Assembly: GCA_902702965.1 (NCBI GenBank)
Contig: CACRXP010000417.1
Span: 124,721 to 188,720 of the forward strand
Length of the DNA stretch: 64,000 nt
Source of the DNA: Spirometra erinaceieuropaei
Lineage: Eukaryota > Platyhelminthes > Cestoda > Diphyllobothriidea > Diphyllobothriidae
Direction: 5' to 3'
Position 1 is the stretch's first letter, and each line of letters opens with the position of its first letter. The notes under the pieces were generated by a model. It was not told the DNA's origin. It saw only the letters and a list, made by a program, of their open reading frames with translations, and did not search any database. A program made the translations under genes and the position numbers. This document shows, one piece after another, positions 10,331 through 22,883 of this stretch.

Positions 10331-13100
10331 GAGAACCACATAGACTGGCACCTAGTTATTGTGATTTCGCAGTTTTACAAAAGAAGCAGAATCCCATAAA
10401 ATAAAATTGTCTGTCCACTTAAGCTTTGGCGCACCCAAATGTTAGCAAAAACAGACTAGTAATTTTCTTACAAATCTTAAATTCCATCTAATTTTATTTC
10501 GACCAAGACTGCAATAAAATCTGGTCATGCTTTGCGGCCCGCACAGGGATCTCATAAAAACAGAAATGTCAAGTTTCTTATATTTGGCCTTTACAAACGA
10601 ACAAATGCAACTGATTTAAACAAGCCACGCTCAGATAACAGTAAACCTCTTTTGAAGTTGGGAAATAAACTTAGCATATACGATGCATTTTATATGCAAA
10701 TGCATTACGTGAAGGTGTTAGCAGTTTACGGAGCACAAACACTCGGCGCAGGGCAACGCAAAACTCAAAGCGATTTTCTAGCGTTTTTATGGAGATATCG
10801 GCAGCCCCCTCCGGAGGATTTAATGTGCTTCGTTTCTATGGAGACACGCAACCACGAGAATCCTTGACGTCCCCGTAAAGACATCGGGCTACAATTAGGG
10901 ATGAAAGTTACTGGATGAAACGAAACCGCGGTATCAGACCTCGAAATCCGTGGCGTCTAGAAAACGTGTAACCGGGCAATCGTAGTGCACAGACAACTTT
11001 TTGTCAAATAACCCTCCGAAATAGCCAGAACACGCTAAACGGAAAAAAAACCTGTTTTAAAGATCATGGTTAATTCGAATTTTGACGTTTTGAACTAAAT
11101 GTTTGTCAAGTTATTTATGGGCAAATATGTTATGATTTTATAAAAAACAGAATTCAGCAAAGGCTTGCTTAATTAAGTTTACGGAATTTCAGCACAACAC
11201 GATTACATCATGAAAAACGCTAACTTCATAAGCTTTAAGTTAAAATCCTATAAGTTGCTTTTCAGACCTGTCGTTGACACCTACAAATTTGGAAATCCCA
11301 CCAGAACGTTGTTAATTACGGACAGTATGAGGGAGATGATTATAGCGTCACAGAGAGCACTGTGGCTCACTGTTCCTTTGCAGACTATGATCAAAGTCGA
11401 GCGAAGAAAATCAGCATTCTCGCAGATAGAGAAGTCACCTGAGTGGAATTTCATTGCAAATAAGCAGATGTATTGAGGTTTCGTATCGACCGTTAACAGT
11501 CATGCGGAGCAGTGAGGGTAGAAAATCGATCAATGAAGGGTGACTTCAGCTTCCAATGATTTGCTGCAAATCGTCTGCAAAATGGCTGATAAACCTTCCA
11601 CTACAAAACACTAATTCTTTGTACTAAATGACAGCCTTGTCCTTCCATCATTCAGTAAATCTAATGCACAACAGTGTCGTTTTTACCAAAAGGCAGCGCA
11701 TCCAGCGGCCGATATTGACAGTGAGTGTTGTCGAAAAACTGTTTGCGCAGTTTAAGGAAGAATGAAGGTAGTAAACTAGGTGATAACCAGCATAACTGGT
11801 TAATAACGAATATAGTGTATCTGCAATAATTGGGATTTAATTACAAATACAACTATTGCAATTTAAGAATTAGGAAGGTCAAGGTAAGACAAATCAGTTT
11901 GAAATAGTAAAATAAAGTCGTATAATTCTAGCCTGTACTACACACGCCTTTCTAGATTAAACGGCCCCGCACACCACATAAGGTCACCTGATTCCTCTTT
12001 TCCAGTCGCAGAAGACCGTAAAAAGTAAACCAGATGCGCGAACGGCATGTACTGCTCAGAGACGAACGGCAGCGGTCACAAATTTGCGAACATCTGGCAA
12101 CGGGAGTATCCTTGTTTGCCTTGGCAGAGAGCCGACAGTCGGCACGGAGTCTGGAGGATGTAAAAACCCCAGTGGGGTAGTCTGGTTTTCCTATATCATA
12201 GCCCTCTGTCTAAACTTTTTTGTAGCTATGCAACTCCAACAGAACGCATAATCAAAGCTCGCAAGTTGGAGCATAATGGGGTTGTGCGACTGGGTGACGA
12301 ACTATCGCAGTAGTCTGCTGACGCCTTCTAAAACTGGTCATAAACCCAACAATGCAGCCGCTAAGATAGGTGTCTGAGTCGAGATTTGATTGAGTCCTGG
12401 GACTAAGAAAATAATTCAGTTTATCGAAGTATTAATTTGTCGCCGAAGGACAGAGTTACGCGCAGTCACCTCCGGTCAAGCGACATTGGTCACTGATTAA
12501 ATAACACGCTGTACACATGTTGCCTTTGTTTTTACTGTAGTCCTCTCTCACGATGAGTCCACGTGTTTAAAAGATTAAACAAATAAAGTCTTTTTCCTTA
12601 CTTAGACATTCCAGCCTTCTCTACCATTCGAGAGAAGCGTGTTTAGTAATAAGAACGTTCTGACTCGCAAAAATACTTTTGAAATAAACTGCGTAGCATT
12701 TCACCATTTTCCATCCAATTTAATATCTTACCATTTTTCTTCAACATCCACTCTGTGGACCACCAGGTAGTCACTTAAGGAACTAATTATGTTTTTGCTT
12801 TTTCGCCATTGATAAATATTTAAATTAATCACGTCAATGTTCACTGTCTAGAATAATTTTACTTGCAGAAAAATGTGACAAATGTCCCATCCCGACACTC
12901 GTGAGGGGGTTCGTCCCACGTGCCGGTCCCCCAGCCTTCTCCGTCTTTTTCTGGTATAGGAACTCCAGGTTTACCTTGCCACATGAGGACTGATAAAACA
13001 GTTTCGCCCAAACGGACACGGGCTTTTAAAAATAAATTACACAGGTTGTAAGTAAGAGCAAATTCTGAGGTCTTGCAATGTCTTCAAATGATCCATAGTC
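10331..13100. other. unassigned, with a GC-richer block
   Basis: No domain found. The segment 12060-12560 has higher GC, ends near an AATAAA at about 12579-12584, and looks like an old retroelement 3' region, but I found no sister copy to prove it. ORFs at 10532-10867 and 11210-11476 have no recognisable motif. Confidence 0.3.
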
Positions 13101-13124
13101 AGTGGGAAAGAAGGTGTAAAATAA

Positions 13125-14057
13125 TTTTATGCAAAGAAGAATTTGCTACTAAGGCAAATGCACGAACAAGAAAGCACTCCTGTGGGTTCCCCTTTATCGG
13201 GCCTAGTCAATAAAGTAGTTCTGCAACGGATAGAGCAGGTAGTGTTCATCAAGCATCAACCAAAGTTCTGGGCTCGCTATGCCGATGAAACCTTTGTCGT
13301 TGCCAAAACAAATGAATTTGAGTTCCTACAGGAAATACTGAATCCGGTTGATCCGAATATCCAATATAGAATGGAAGCAGAAACAAACAACCAAATGCCT
13401 TTTCTTAACGTGCTTGTTCGCCGGTGTACAAATGGACAACTGGAAACAACAGTATTCAGAAACACCACCGACACGGGACAGATCCTACTCTTCAACAGTA
13501 ACAATCCTCTGTCTCACAAATGTAGCTGTGTCCGCACTCTATTCCAATGAGTCGAAACACACTGCAGCACGCAAGAAGATAAAAGAGACGAACGACTGTA
13601 CCTTCAAAACTTGTTTGTAGCTAATGGTCATCCTAAACAGTTTATCGGGAGAAATAGACGTCGGACGCACAAACGCCGGCCAAATGAACATCAACCCGAG
13701 GTCTGGTGAGCTATTACCTACGGTATAGGTGTCTCTGAAGTGGTCCCTCGACTGTTACAACCCTCCAGAATAGGCATAGACCATCGGCACCAGGCAACAA
13801 TTGGACGCCGCCTGATGCAACCTAAGGACCCATTGCCCCCAGTCAAAGGCTCAGTAGTCATCTGCAGAATGAATTGCAGTGAAGGCGACTGTAAATATGT
13901 GGGAGAAAACGGGCGGAAGTTGCAGACTCGCCTACAAGTGCACAAATCGGCCATTTAAGGATTAGAACCTAAGCCTAAACTAACAAAAGACGTTGGAAAA
14001 ATTGGGAATACTTGTGATCTCCAGAGAGCTACCATCGCAGGTCGGGACAACACATAA
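13125..14057 (+). pseudogene. PLE reverse transcriptase-GIY-YIG protein
   Basis: The best preserved PLE coding region in the window. PLE proteins copy element RNA with a telomerase-related RT and nick DNA with a GIY-YIG nuclease. One frame stays open across about 310 codons except for TGA at 13548, TGA at 13707 and TAA at 13956, with no frameshift visible. Motifs in order: GSPLSGL (RT motif B region), ARYADETFVV (motif C; the usual catalytic pair DD of YVDD is changed to DE), MPFLNVLVRR, FNSNNPLSHK, a conserved linker GVSEVVPRLLQP and RRLMQPKDPLP, then KYVGENGRKLQTRLQVHK (GIY-YIG core). The N-terminal domain and RT motifs 1-3 are missing. The RT substitution alone would likely kill activity. 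The family call is firm. No subfamily name is offered. Confidence 0.85.
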
Positions 14058-14421
14058 GCAGAACGCCTAACAGTCCAGGCGTGATACGCTGATTTCCACT
14101 CCATCAACAGGCATCTGAACCTTCCTGCAGTTTACGAAGTTCTACGTCATCACAATAGTAGGTCGCAGGACCAGGTAACCACACTGAACTAAAGAAAGCT
14201 ACACGGAGCCGGGCGGTGGCAAGTTTACTTATTAAGGAGGAAAGGAACCGCTAGACCGACCACCCCACAAAGGTTCCGTCACCCCGACTCAAATGGAGTG
14301 GTGACTTGCAAAGCCCGCAGACAAAACGCCTGTCACTCATTCCCCGAGAGGCCGAAGCAGCGAGGCAGATCAACGTGACAAGCCACTTGGGATTTCGGGT
14401 CGATTAAGTGTATTTTACGCT

Positions 14422-14460
14422 CTGACATTGGAGAGCCGATCAAACTCTTCGAAACCTTAG
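14422..14460 (+). ncRNA. hammerhead relic in PLE1 tail
   Basis: Stem II GGAGAG (14430-14435) pairs with CTCTTC (14445-14450) across a 9-nt loop and is followed at once by GAAAC (14451-14455). The 5' core is CTGACAT, two bases off consensus. The same stem and loop length recur at 40729-40749. I infer an ancestral PLE1 hammerhead now losing its core. Confidence 0.45.
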
Positions 14461-14500
14461 CATCTAAATAAACCCGTTCCGGTGAGCCCATCTTTTGGTT

Positions 14501-15544
14501 CACGTAAAGCTTAGCAGAAGGACACTGCACAGCGTTGCATTCTTTTCAATTGTGGCGGTATTGAAAGCTGCGAGAGAAGCAAAAGAGTACAGAAGGCAAA
14601 AATAAATACCGGACTGTTTTTGGATATCAGTCTAATTTGTTAAATAATAAGTCTATGGGAGACTTGATTATCCAAATTAATAACCTAATAAAGCTACGGC
14701 TAAGTGCATTGGACGAAAAGTTTGAATGTTTGCCCTGGAAAATCAGAATAAAACTAACTAATCAAAAATAGCACTATTCCTTTAAAACAAGACAAGTACA
14801 AGGTTTCAAAACTGTAATGCAGAGGCAGAAATTTTAGATAAATAGATGCAGTCTTACACTCTAAAGAACGGCAGTCGTAATATATCACACGGAAAGATAG
14901 CAAAACAAGCGTATTTTTGATTTCTTATTACCTATAATTAACATAATTCCTAATGAAAACTTATTTCTCAAAATTGGCCCTTTCGTATAAGTTTTTACTC
15001 TAGGTTGTAGTATATTTTCCAGTCACTGAAAACCAAATTTTCCCCAAATGGATAACGTTTAGCCAGCAAGGAAAAAATAAAAGAAGGAATATCTTAGAAT
15101 GCTGTTTTGAGGTGTCAGCAATTACCGCTATAGATTTCGGCAGCAATGTCGTTCTGATGAAGAAGCCTTTGTCAAAAATTCCGATTCATTACAAACAAAA
15201 TGTCATGACTTTTCGGGTAGTACTGTTAGGACGAGCGTGGTCGGCGTTAAGCGGTTTTGATACTCCGAAGCCAAGTGGACACTTCTGTTATGTAGCCACG
15301 AAAAGTTGATCCTAAGTAAAAGAGGTATATGGAAAACAACAAGAATATAAAGTATATAAATATAAAGTATACAAGCAGACTTGTTGGATAAGTTAACTCT
15401 TTAGTTTTCTCTCCGTTTTTGGCCGCCAAAAACGCACATATGTAAAGAACATTGTTCGAGCATCATATCGATTTAATTAATAGCATGAGTTTTGCGGCTA
15501 TTAATAAAATCAGCAACGCCGAAACGAAACAAGCTGACTGTTAG
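14501..15544. other. unassigned AT-rich sequence
   Basis: No gene or repeat recognised. Confidence 0.4.
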
Positions 15545-15820
15545 TTGAAGCCCAAACTCCGAATGAGAATTCAGTCAATCGATTCACCCATCTGAGGTAG
15601 GCGCATAGAGTTCTGCAGAGCTACTTCCAGTCTTGCGCCATCGACCGATGATTGGCTGTCATGCTTTATAATTGTCGCTCGTTCGGTTGTTGCCACTGTT
15701 CCTGACGATGCAAGAGTTCAAAAAATCAGAGCAGTAAACAAACAGTTTGTATGCACTGTCAATCATATTTTCTTATCAATACACCTGGAACTCGGAATTT
15801 TGCTTCTATGAGCAGCAGAA
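15545..15820 (+). repeat. interspersed repeat R4, copy 2
   Basis: Sister of 6555-6830, sharing CAATCGATT, GCCATCGACCGATGATTGGC, TTATAATTGTCGCTCGTTCG, CCTGACGATGCAAGAGTT and ACACCTGGAACTCGGAATTT. Just downstream, 15830-15880 weakly resembles the minus-strand PLE1 tail (GGTCGGT ... GTAAACTCACTGTCAG), so the repeat may belong to a composite PLE insertion. Confidence 0.55.
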
Positions 15821-16506
15821 TTTTGTCGGGTCGGTTAGTCTGTCGAGTAAGTAAACTCACTGTCAGATTAACCAAGGCAATAAGTATTCTAATATAGCCA
15901 AATCGATAGTATTGCAAGCTCATATCTAGTTAAAACAGTACGGCATTCGGATGAAGCTAAACTCCAGATCAGTCCAGTCAATAGCAGGCTCTAGTTATCG
16001 AGTTAATAAAGTCGAGGAAACTAACACCCACCCCAGACACTGTGCAAATATTAGCAAGATGAGATGGTAATTACGCTTATTTAGAGGCTGCAAGTCGTTG
16101 CTGCTACTGATTAAATGAGCAATTTCTATTTTACACGGCAAACGTACTAGGGATTGCAAATCAATTAAATTGCTCAAAAATGCAAAATAGCCAGCATCTA
16201 ACCCCACATTCCTCGAGACGCATGCCTAACTATAGTCCAAGCATGCTCATCCCAGTATGTCTCGAAAAAAAAAACAACTGCATGCGTTGAAACCCTATTT
16301 GCGCAGATATAAAAGGGTCTGCAGTGGTTATCTGTTAGTGCATGCTTAAACCGCGATGACTGACTGTACTCTGCATACGTTTTTTTTGAAGGACAAACCG
16401 CAACTGTCAGCTCTGCCCGACGGCGTACTGAAAAAAGCCCGGCAAATGTAGGATGTGTAACTCCACTTCTCAAGTAAGTCTGACTGTCTTATTATTCAGA
16501 AGACAA
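15821..16506. other. unassigned
   Basis: A minus ORF at 16198-16473 has no family I recognise. Apart from the weak PLE1-like stretch near 15830-15880, nothing is identified. Confidence 0.35.
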
Positions 16507-17176
16507 GTTGGCGATCAAACGTTGCTTTTGAAAACTACTCTTCAGGCCAGTACAGTTTGATTGGATGGTGTACGGGGAATGAAAAGTCGATAAAAATCAA
16601 TTTTTAAAATACCGGCGAGGTAATAGCGGAAGGACGCAGACAGTCGTATGTGGCTAGTCAACCTTTGCCCGCGGTAAGCGCGGAGCCTGAACTAGGTTCT
16701 TCTGGGAGCATGAAGTCCGTTTTTGGAACCTGATGGCGACCGCTTATACTGTCTTTAACAGTCGCTGACCCGGTAGTTCAGGGTAGCTCGAAGGGAACCT
16801 TATAAAATACACGAAGTTCTTCAGTGAGGTCTAAGCGCTGGCCTGAATCCACTGGATGAGCAAGTAGGGCGCTGTATATTTTCCTAGTTTTACCTTTTGC
16901 CAGCCATGTAGGAGAGTGTTCTCGTATATCTTTGGAAAGGCGCCGACTCGTACGACCAATATAACCCGCTCCTCAGGAGCAAGTAAATGAGTAGTTGCAC
17001 ATTGAGGCGGTCTAAGGTGGCAGCCTATCCTTGCCTTATCCGCCTAAAATAGGGTTAGTAAGGAATGGTATGCAAACCCTTGCTGCTGGGAAGGTTCCCG
17101 AGAGAGCTTGGTTAAAGCGTCTTGTTATGAGTTCACTCGCAGCGTCTTCTTCAAAAGGGACTCTGAGGTACAACGT
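16507..17176 (-). mobile_element. PLE2 copy 2
   Basis: Minus-strand Penelope-like fragment: coding relic (17176 down to about 16650) followed by a 3' tail with a hammerhead-like block (16507-16553, including GCAACGTTTG in minus sense). The order matches PLE2 copy 1, so this copy is colinear, whereas copy 1 carries an extra inverted arm. RT sequences are absent. Confidence 0.65.
16650..17176 (-). pseudogene. PLE2 GIY-YIG endonuclease fragment
   Basis: The minus-strand frame gives the linker LYLRVPFEEDAASELITRR and then the nuclease core GAGYIGRTSRRLSK with DIREHSPTW. The GYIG pair and the Arg-rich helix, expected to be catalytic in GIY-YIG nucleases, are readable. In-frame stops include one at 16973-16975 just before the GYIG block and two more in the preceding Cys/Pro-rich stretch. 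It aligns residue by residue with 1989-2570, but the two copies have different stops, so they decayed independently. There is no RT domain upstream. Confidence 0.65.
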
Positions 17177-17954
17177 TTTTTTTCGGCGGCCTGTTAGTAG
17201 TTATTGTCGTACTTTTTTGTAAGTATGACCATTCTGAAGTCTTCTTAAGGAAATACAAAGTTTAGAACGTACGCGTGGGAGGAAAAAAAACCGTTGTGAG
17301 ATGTCGGGGAAACAGATTGTTTGTCCTAACCAAGAAAAAAAAGTTTAACTACTCGTGCTGAAGTCATAAGTAAGTCACTACGCATGGACTCGACAACGAA
17401 AGGCAATGCAAGTACATTGGGGCAAATAAGAAATCCAGCTTAAGCAAAGTGATTAGGGTGAGGGGAGAAAAGATGATCGTAACGAATATTTTATTATTAA
17501 AAGCTAAAACTGAAATAACCCGGCGCATGTTATAGCATTAAAATGTTAAATAACACACATAGGGGGACTTCCCGTTGCCATGGATTAATGAACAAATCAG
17601 GGCCTTCTAAAATATATGAAATAATTACCTATACATGCTGCATCCAGTGCGTTCACCTAAAATACCCTTACCAAAATCCGTAAAATCACCTGACGTTTGA
17701 ATGAAGATCCTCGGTGATATCAGTTCCAGCAGTCCTTGAAATATACTAATTAAAACATTCTCAGTGATAGTGAGGCCTGTGCTGCCTTATATCATCCGTG
17801 AACAATCAGAGAGAAAGGACAAAAAAATAATCGTTATGTTGGGAAACGGTTATCGGGCTAGTTGAATCAGCTTAAGATTATCGCTTCTCAAATCTCTGCG
17901 TTACGTCTTTATTTCCAAGCTTGTGACCAACGCGCTAAGTTAGATTTATGAGTA
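17177..17954. other. unassigned AT-rich sequence
   Basis: Contains poly-A-rich patches and no recognised gene. Confidence 0.4.
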
Positions 17955-18500
17955 CAGTTCTCGTCGATGTGCCAACTTATGAAATGTAACCGGAATTATG
18001 AAATACATTTTTGACTCGAAAAGATTCCCTAAGTAGAGTTTTAAGCTTAATTGCCGTGAAGCATAATACCGAGATATTTTAGTTGCTTTGGGATGCCGTT
18101 TTTAAGTGGAATACCTTTCTAACTGCCTGCAAAAGGCACACCCTATAAATATGACCACTTAATTTATATAAATGTCCCCCATTGCTTTTCGACGCCCTTA
18201 TAAGATGAGAATACATTTCGTAGAAAATATGCATAAAACATCCACTTCTTTGTTAATCCGGTAGAAAATTAGGTCTATTTTAAATGTTTTACTTGAAAGA
18301 AGAATACAGTGCGTTTTAAACAAGTTTCTTGTTTCGAGATTATTAACACCATGATATGCGCGTTAATAAAACATTGTGTCTATGCATTTGCTGATGTTTC
18401 TTGCAAAATTTGCGATATGACTGAAAAAACACTGTTTTACATTACAAACCCCACAATGTATTATGTTTGTAGAGCACAGAATATGCCCTAGCTCAAGTCT
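17955..18500. mobile_element. hairpin MITE C, left arm
   Basis: A TA (17953-17954) precedes a degraded family end with AACTTATGAAATGTAACC. Arm blocks in family order follow: ATATTTTAGTTGCTTTGGGATG, then the 'gcccttataag' block, AAAATATGCATAAAACAT, and AAAACATTGTGTCTATGCAT. I could not find a convincing right end near 18.9 kb. Confidence 0.5.
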
Positions 18501-21500
18501 ATTTGTTTTAAAATAAATTACCCCTTGATACTGCATTCCGTTGGAGGATGCCTGAGTATCTCATTTTGTTACAGAGTGAAACCGAAATACTTTGACACTT
18601 TCGGCCGTTTCTTTACCTTGTTAAAATATACTACTATCTTTCCAGCGCAAATGTAAAAATTTTTTTTCTTTATATTGCGGCCATCTGAATTGATTTTCCT
18701 TAACGTTAGCCCCCTTCTAAGATTATGAATGCACGGCAGAGTGGCTTTATATGCCCTGATAGTTTGCTGAAAATGTTAACGTTTTGCTCGTTCCATATCT
18801 GAACTAGCTATGTGCAAAATTAGACTGCATAAAAAATAATATTTAATATGTTCAAACCTAGAAATGACAGTTCGGCATTGGTTGCTCCAGCGAAAACAAG
18901 TAGTACTTTTCAAACGGCAAAACAATTTTAGCCCATTGAAATGAAGGATTACCTGCGTGCGTTATTAATGTACTTTACGAAAAAATACACAAATCTGCTT
19001 ACCCGAATTCTATCAATTGACAAAACATCTGGTTCTTTTAAAATACACTTTGTTTAAGAGATTTGATTACCACGGTTACCATCGGACAAAAAAATGATTT
19101 TTAAGTTCGGCAACCTCTGTTTATTAAATCCCTCTGGAGTAACTTAATAGCCTTCCTGAGAAAAACTCCCTCAGATGGACAACCGAAGTCCAAAACAGGC
19201 ACTAGCATAGGAAATTGTCCGAGTATACTGCTACGTTCATTTTAGACCAAATTTATGAATAGTTTGCATGAAAAAAGTACTTAGACAAGATTTTGACACA
19301 AAATGAGGACAATTTCTAAAGGAGACTGAGTGAACAAGCAAAACGCGCAACGTTTCAGTTATCCTTAATCCTCACATCACCGGTTTTCATGAGATAGGTC
19401 AAGTACTGTATAAAATTAATCGTCGAATAACCGTTCGTAGACAGTGAAAGCCGCAAATCATCGAGTAATATTTCAAGATGACCATGGAACTTAATAAACC
19501 TACGCATCGACAGAAAAATTTTACAGACAAAACATTTTCTCGCTTTAGTCACCTACTGGCCGAACTCAATGTGACATTTTGGTGGATGTTATTACGATAA
19601 AATTCCTGCCTTCGGGATCAAAACATCCTTTCACTCTCAGTAAATCGCAAATCAAGCAATGTTAAAATGGACGATTTGTTCACAACTACCAGAAAAAGAT
19701 TGCACGTTTTAGCTTGTGACAGTTAACTAACTACCCGACTGCATGACAAACTGATTCTTGACGGATATCATCCTTGAGGATTATATGAAGAGGTCTTGCA
19801 AACATCCGTGTGATTTGACTGTTCATTTCCTTTGTTCGCAAAACAACTTTATTATTCGCTTGTCTATATACAAGCACAGAGAGGGCCAAATCACCTGTGT
19901 GGAACGCGCAGACGGATCGTTTAAGTTTTTCGAGTCATTAAACTCGTCCTGACTTCGACTTGCTCACAGAGCAGAGAGAGGAGAACGTGCGGTAGATTTT
20001 GAACAGGTCCGCCTCACTGTAAGCTAAAACATCCGCAATTCAGTCCTTTGCTGAACTGACTGTCTGCCGAGTCTCCCGCGACAGCGAAAGTACAAACATT
20101 TAGAGATGCTTTTATTGAGCAACAGGCTCCAATTCATTGCGGTTAGATGTGACGGCGCAAAACACGCAGTCTGAAACTGCGATGTCAACAATATTATAAT
20201 AACGCGGAACTTATGAACACTTTTTTTCAGAAAATAAGATTTCTAGCATTAATTAAGTAAGTATTTAGTGGCTAGATTGTTATTTGGTGAGTCACTTTCA
20301 ACAGTTGCGTCCCCTTCATGCAGTTATAAAAGTCAGATTGCAAGGCGACACGCGATCTGAAAATGATCGGTCATAATGGGGCGATGTTGGCCAAAGGGTA
20401 TTATGGGTTGGAACGCAAAGCGTTAATCCACATTATGATATGTAGATTTTGCATGATTTTGCTCGTCCGACGGCGTCATTTTTACTTCAGCCAGCGACGC
20501 TATTTTATGATACGCTTACACTTTCGTCGTCTTCCGGCCAGCTTTTTTTGTAAATCTTCACTGCAGCCATAGCCAGAAAAGAGCAATAATGCATCTGTCC
20601 GTAAAAACAAATCTGAATTGCTGGTTGGAATTAGGGAATGCTAACGGATTACTATGACGGCTTTGTGATATTCATTGTTTTACGCCCTGTCCCAGTCATA
20701 TTTTGGACACGCCAAAATTCTAACTTTTGAACGCGCTGTTTTGCGACCTCGTGTAAAAACTGCTCTCGGAACAAATGACTACCTACTCAGTATATATTTT
20801 GGGATTGATTTTTTATCAATGCTATAAATTGAAGCATATTTTGTGGAAACCATGTGGAAAATATGCTTTCGTTTACTCTTTTGGCAGCACATCGCTAATG
20901 TTTCATGCCGATAAAAGGATATTTTGGGTTTGAAGAATTGTTCAATTCTCGAAAGTTTAATGCCCTGCAAGACGCTGCATTAGCGTTTAGAAAATACAGC
21001 CTAAGAATATCATATTTTCATCCGTGCAGTTGAAAAAGTGCCTTGTAGAATCTACAGAATTTCGTAATGGATGAGCAAAATGTCGCGTATTTTATGAGGA
21101 GCGGTCATGAAGTAAAAGATACGGTACTGGGCAAATGGACGCTGCCCAGTTCTAAAAAATTACAAACTCAGACTATTCTAAAACAGAAAAGCAAAGAAAC
21201 GGAGAACACGTTTTTGTGCACTTTTCTGCAAAATGTAGCTGAATTTATAAGGCCGCTAAACATAAATGCCAAACTGCATGCTTCTGAGGTAGTCCCTATT
21301 TCAAGCGCCATTTTTAGAGGATGAAAATAAGTACATTCAAAACCAACATTCCTGCAAGTTCAAAAGATTACTGGACTATGTCGCAGGGAGGTCACCGTTA
21401 AAACCCCACCTAAGCAATCCTTTTCAATCGAAAAGGCATCTCAGAATTTTGTCTAACATTTCGTGTGATCATTTACTGAAAGCGAAGTACTGTAGCATTA

Positions 21501-22317
21501 AAATATAATGCTCACCGGCAAAATGGACACTTAGAGATAAATTTTGAGCAGCGACTGCATTCTATTGTTTGAAAAATTTTATGACTTACGGTCCAACTGT
21601 CTGGTGCTTATAATAGTACATTGCACCAAATGTGTCATCGTTAAAACAGTAGTAGGTTTAAATTTACGAGCAAGTTGTGCGTGGAAAGCACAATGTCTAC
21701 AGGAGTTTGTTCGGTGAAAAAAATTGGAGTTCTGCTGTTGAAACTTTCTAATAAGGTCCGTGAGCAAAAATCTATCATCTCCAGTGAATCTCTAATGAAC
21801 ATTCGAGTCACAATGCGCGGTATACTGGAAGCATCAACAAAAATTCAGTACGTGGGTTAAATTAAAATATTTGTCGAAATTCACGATAAATTTTCAACCA
21901 ACCGGAAATCAACCCAAAGGCACAAGCAAAACTTCCCGCTAACAATGTGCAGTTTTTGTTTAAATGGACATGCAAAAAAATGATCAAATTAATATTACCC
22001 GAGTCAGAAATTCACATTTTGGTGATATAGGCCGAGAAGTTGGCGGCAGGCACTTCGTGTCAACTACGTTAACTTATTTGCCAAAGTGTACAATGTCTAT
22101 TAGTGCAAACGATTAAGCAAACAGAGCAGAATTTATGCCGTGTCATCTAACAAGCCAATTTAAGTAATTGTCGGCATGAAGAACCTTCCAGGACAGGTGC
22201 AATTCCCGGGAAGGTGGCTTGTTCACTGTTTAGCATCTAGCGCTGTATTTCAAAATTTTGCTACTATAATATTACATAGAGGTATCGTTGTTAAAGTGCT
22301 CAAAAATTCTCAGACGT
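18501..22317. other. unassigned, possible old MITE sequence
   Basis: No gene recognised. The stretch around 20690-21000 has weak resemblance to the hairpin MITE arm (TATTTTGGACACGCC and ACTACCTACTCAGTATATATTTTGGGATTGA), too diverged to delimit. Small ORFs have no motifs I know. Confidence 0.3.
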
Positions 22318-22320
22318 AGT

Positions 22321-22758
22321 TGTCCGCGTAGAGAAACCGAAAGACAACTTCAAACGCGAATGGCCGATCACGCTGCAGCGGTACGAGGAAATGACGCTAG
22401 ATCTCAAGTTGCAGCTCATTAAACGGCTTCCGGCCACACATTCAAATTTGACAAGGTCGAAATTCTCGCAAGAGGTGACAAACGCGTGAGCCGGGGGCTG
22501 CTTGAGTCATGGTTTACTGGCCCCCAGTCTATTAACAAGTGCCATGATCTTCCCATTCAATACTCCGTGCTGAGACTTCGTCTAGGCGGAGTAATTGGCC
22601 ACGCGAGGTGCGCACAGGTGAACACTTCTCCCAACGCCGGGACCGATGCGTCAGATGGTCGACAAATCATCACACCAACATTCAACGCACTTGATGAAAT
22701 TACAGCAATTAAGGACGCTAATATCGGCCAACACGCCACGTGCAACGATCCTGGATAA
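22321..22758 (+). pseudogene. PLE3 GIY-YIG end and C-terminal extension
   Basis: The frame starts within the nuclease (ETERQLQTRMADHAAAVR), passes an in-frame TAA at 22420-22422 after QVAAH, and continues to TASGHTFKFDKVEILARGDK, RVSRGLLESWFTGPQSINK, LRLRLGGVIGHARCAQVN and IITPTFNALDEITAI before stopping at 22756-22758. The extension is conserved among PLE3 copies but has no activity I can assign. The TAA is shared with copy B at the homologous codon, so it predates their insertion. Confidence 0.7.
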
Positions 22759-22849
22759 CGAGGAGCCGTGAATTTTCATAGGTATGCGGTAGCATGGCTA
22801 CTGCATCCTTTAAATATTGCAGTCGCATACGCATGAACCACCCTTGTAT

Positions 22850-22883
22850 CTGATGATGGATTCCAGCAGGAATCCGAAACGTA
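22850..22883 (+). ncRNA. hammerhead ribozyme, PLE type
   Basis: Core CTGATGA (22850-22856). Stem II GGATTCC (22858-22864) pairs perfectly with GGAATCC (22869-22875) across an AGCA loop. Then GAAAC and GTA, giving an AC/GT stem III with essentially no loop. Minimal hammerheads with tiny stem III are described from Penelope-like elements and are thought to act as dimers. Predicted cleavage follows 22883. Here GTA replaces the GTC of other copies, still allowed by the UH rule. AATAAA follows 5 nt later. Confidence 0.75.

Larger units (their letters stand above)
13100..14500 (+). mobile_element. PLE1 copy 1, 5'-truncated
   Basis: Penelope-like element with part of the reverse transcriptase, the linker, the GIY-YIG nuclease and a 3' tail. 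The tail (14080-14500) recurs at 40321-40800 and as both inverted arms of copy 3 (48945-49370, 50330-50755). It holds the block CAACAGGCATCTG and ends after a TAAATAAACC-type polyadenylation site. Sequence upstream of the RT core is missing. No clear target duplication was seen. Confidence 0.8.

Noticed and set aside
12880..12960. Hammerhead-like strings near PLE1 copy 1 (minus strand)
   Set aside because: Pieces resembling GGGACGAAC and CTCACGAG occur but in the wrong order for a single ribozyme, and the stems do not close.
17031..17222. 63-codon plus-strand ORF
   Set aside because: It is the antisense of the PLE2 copy 2 coding relic, whose minus-strand reading has recognisable GIY-YIG motifs.
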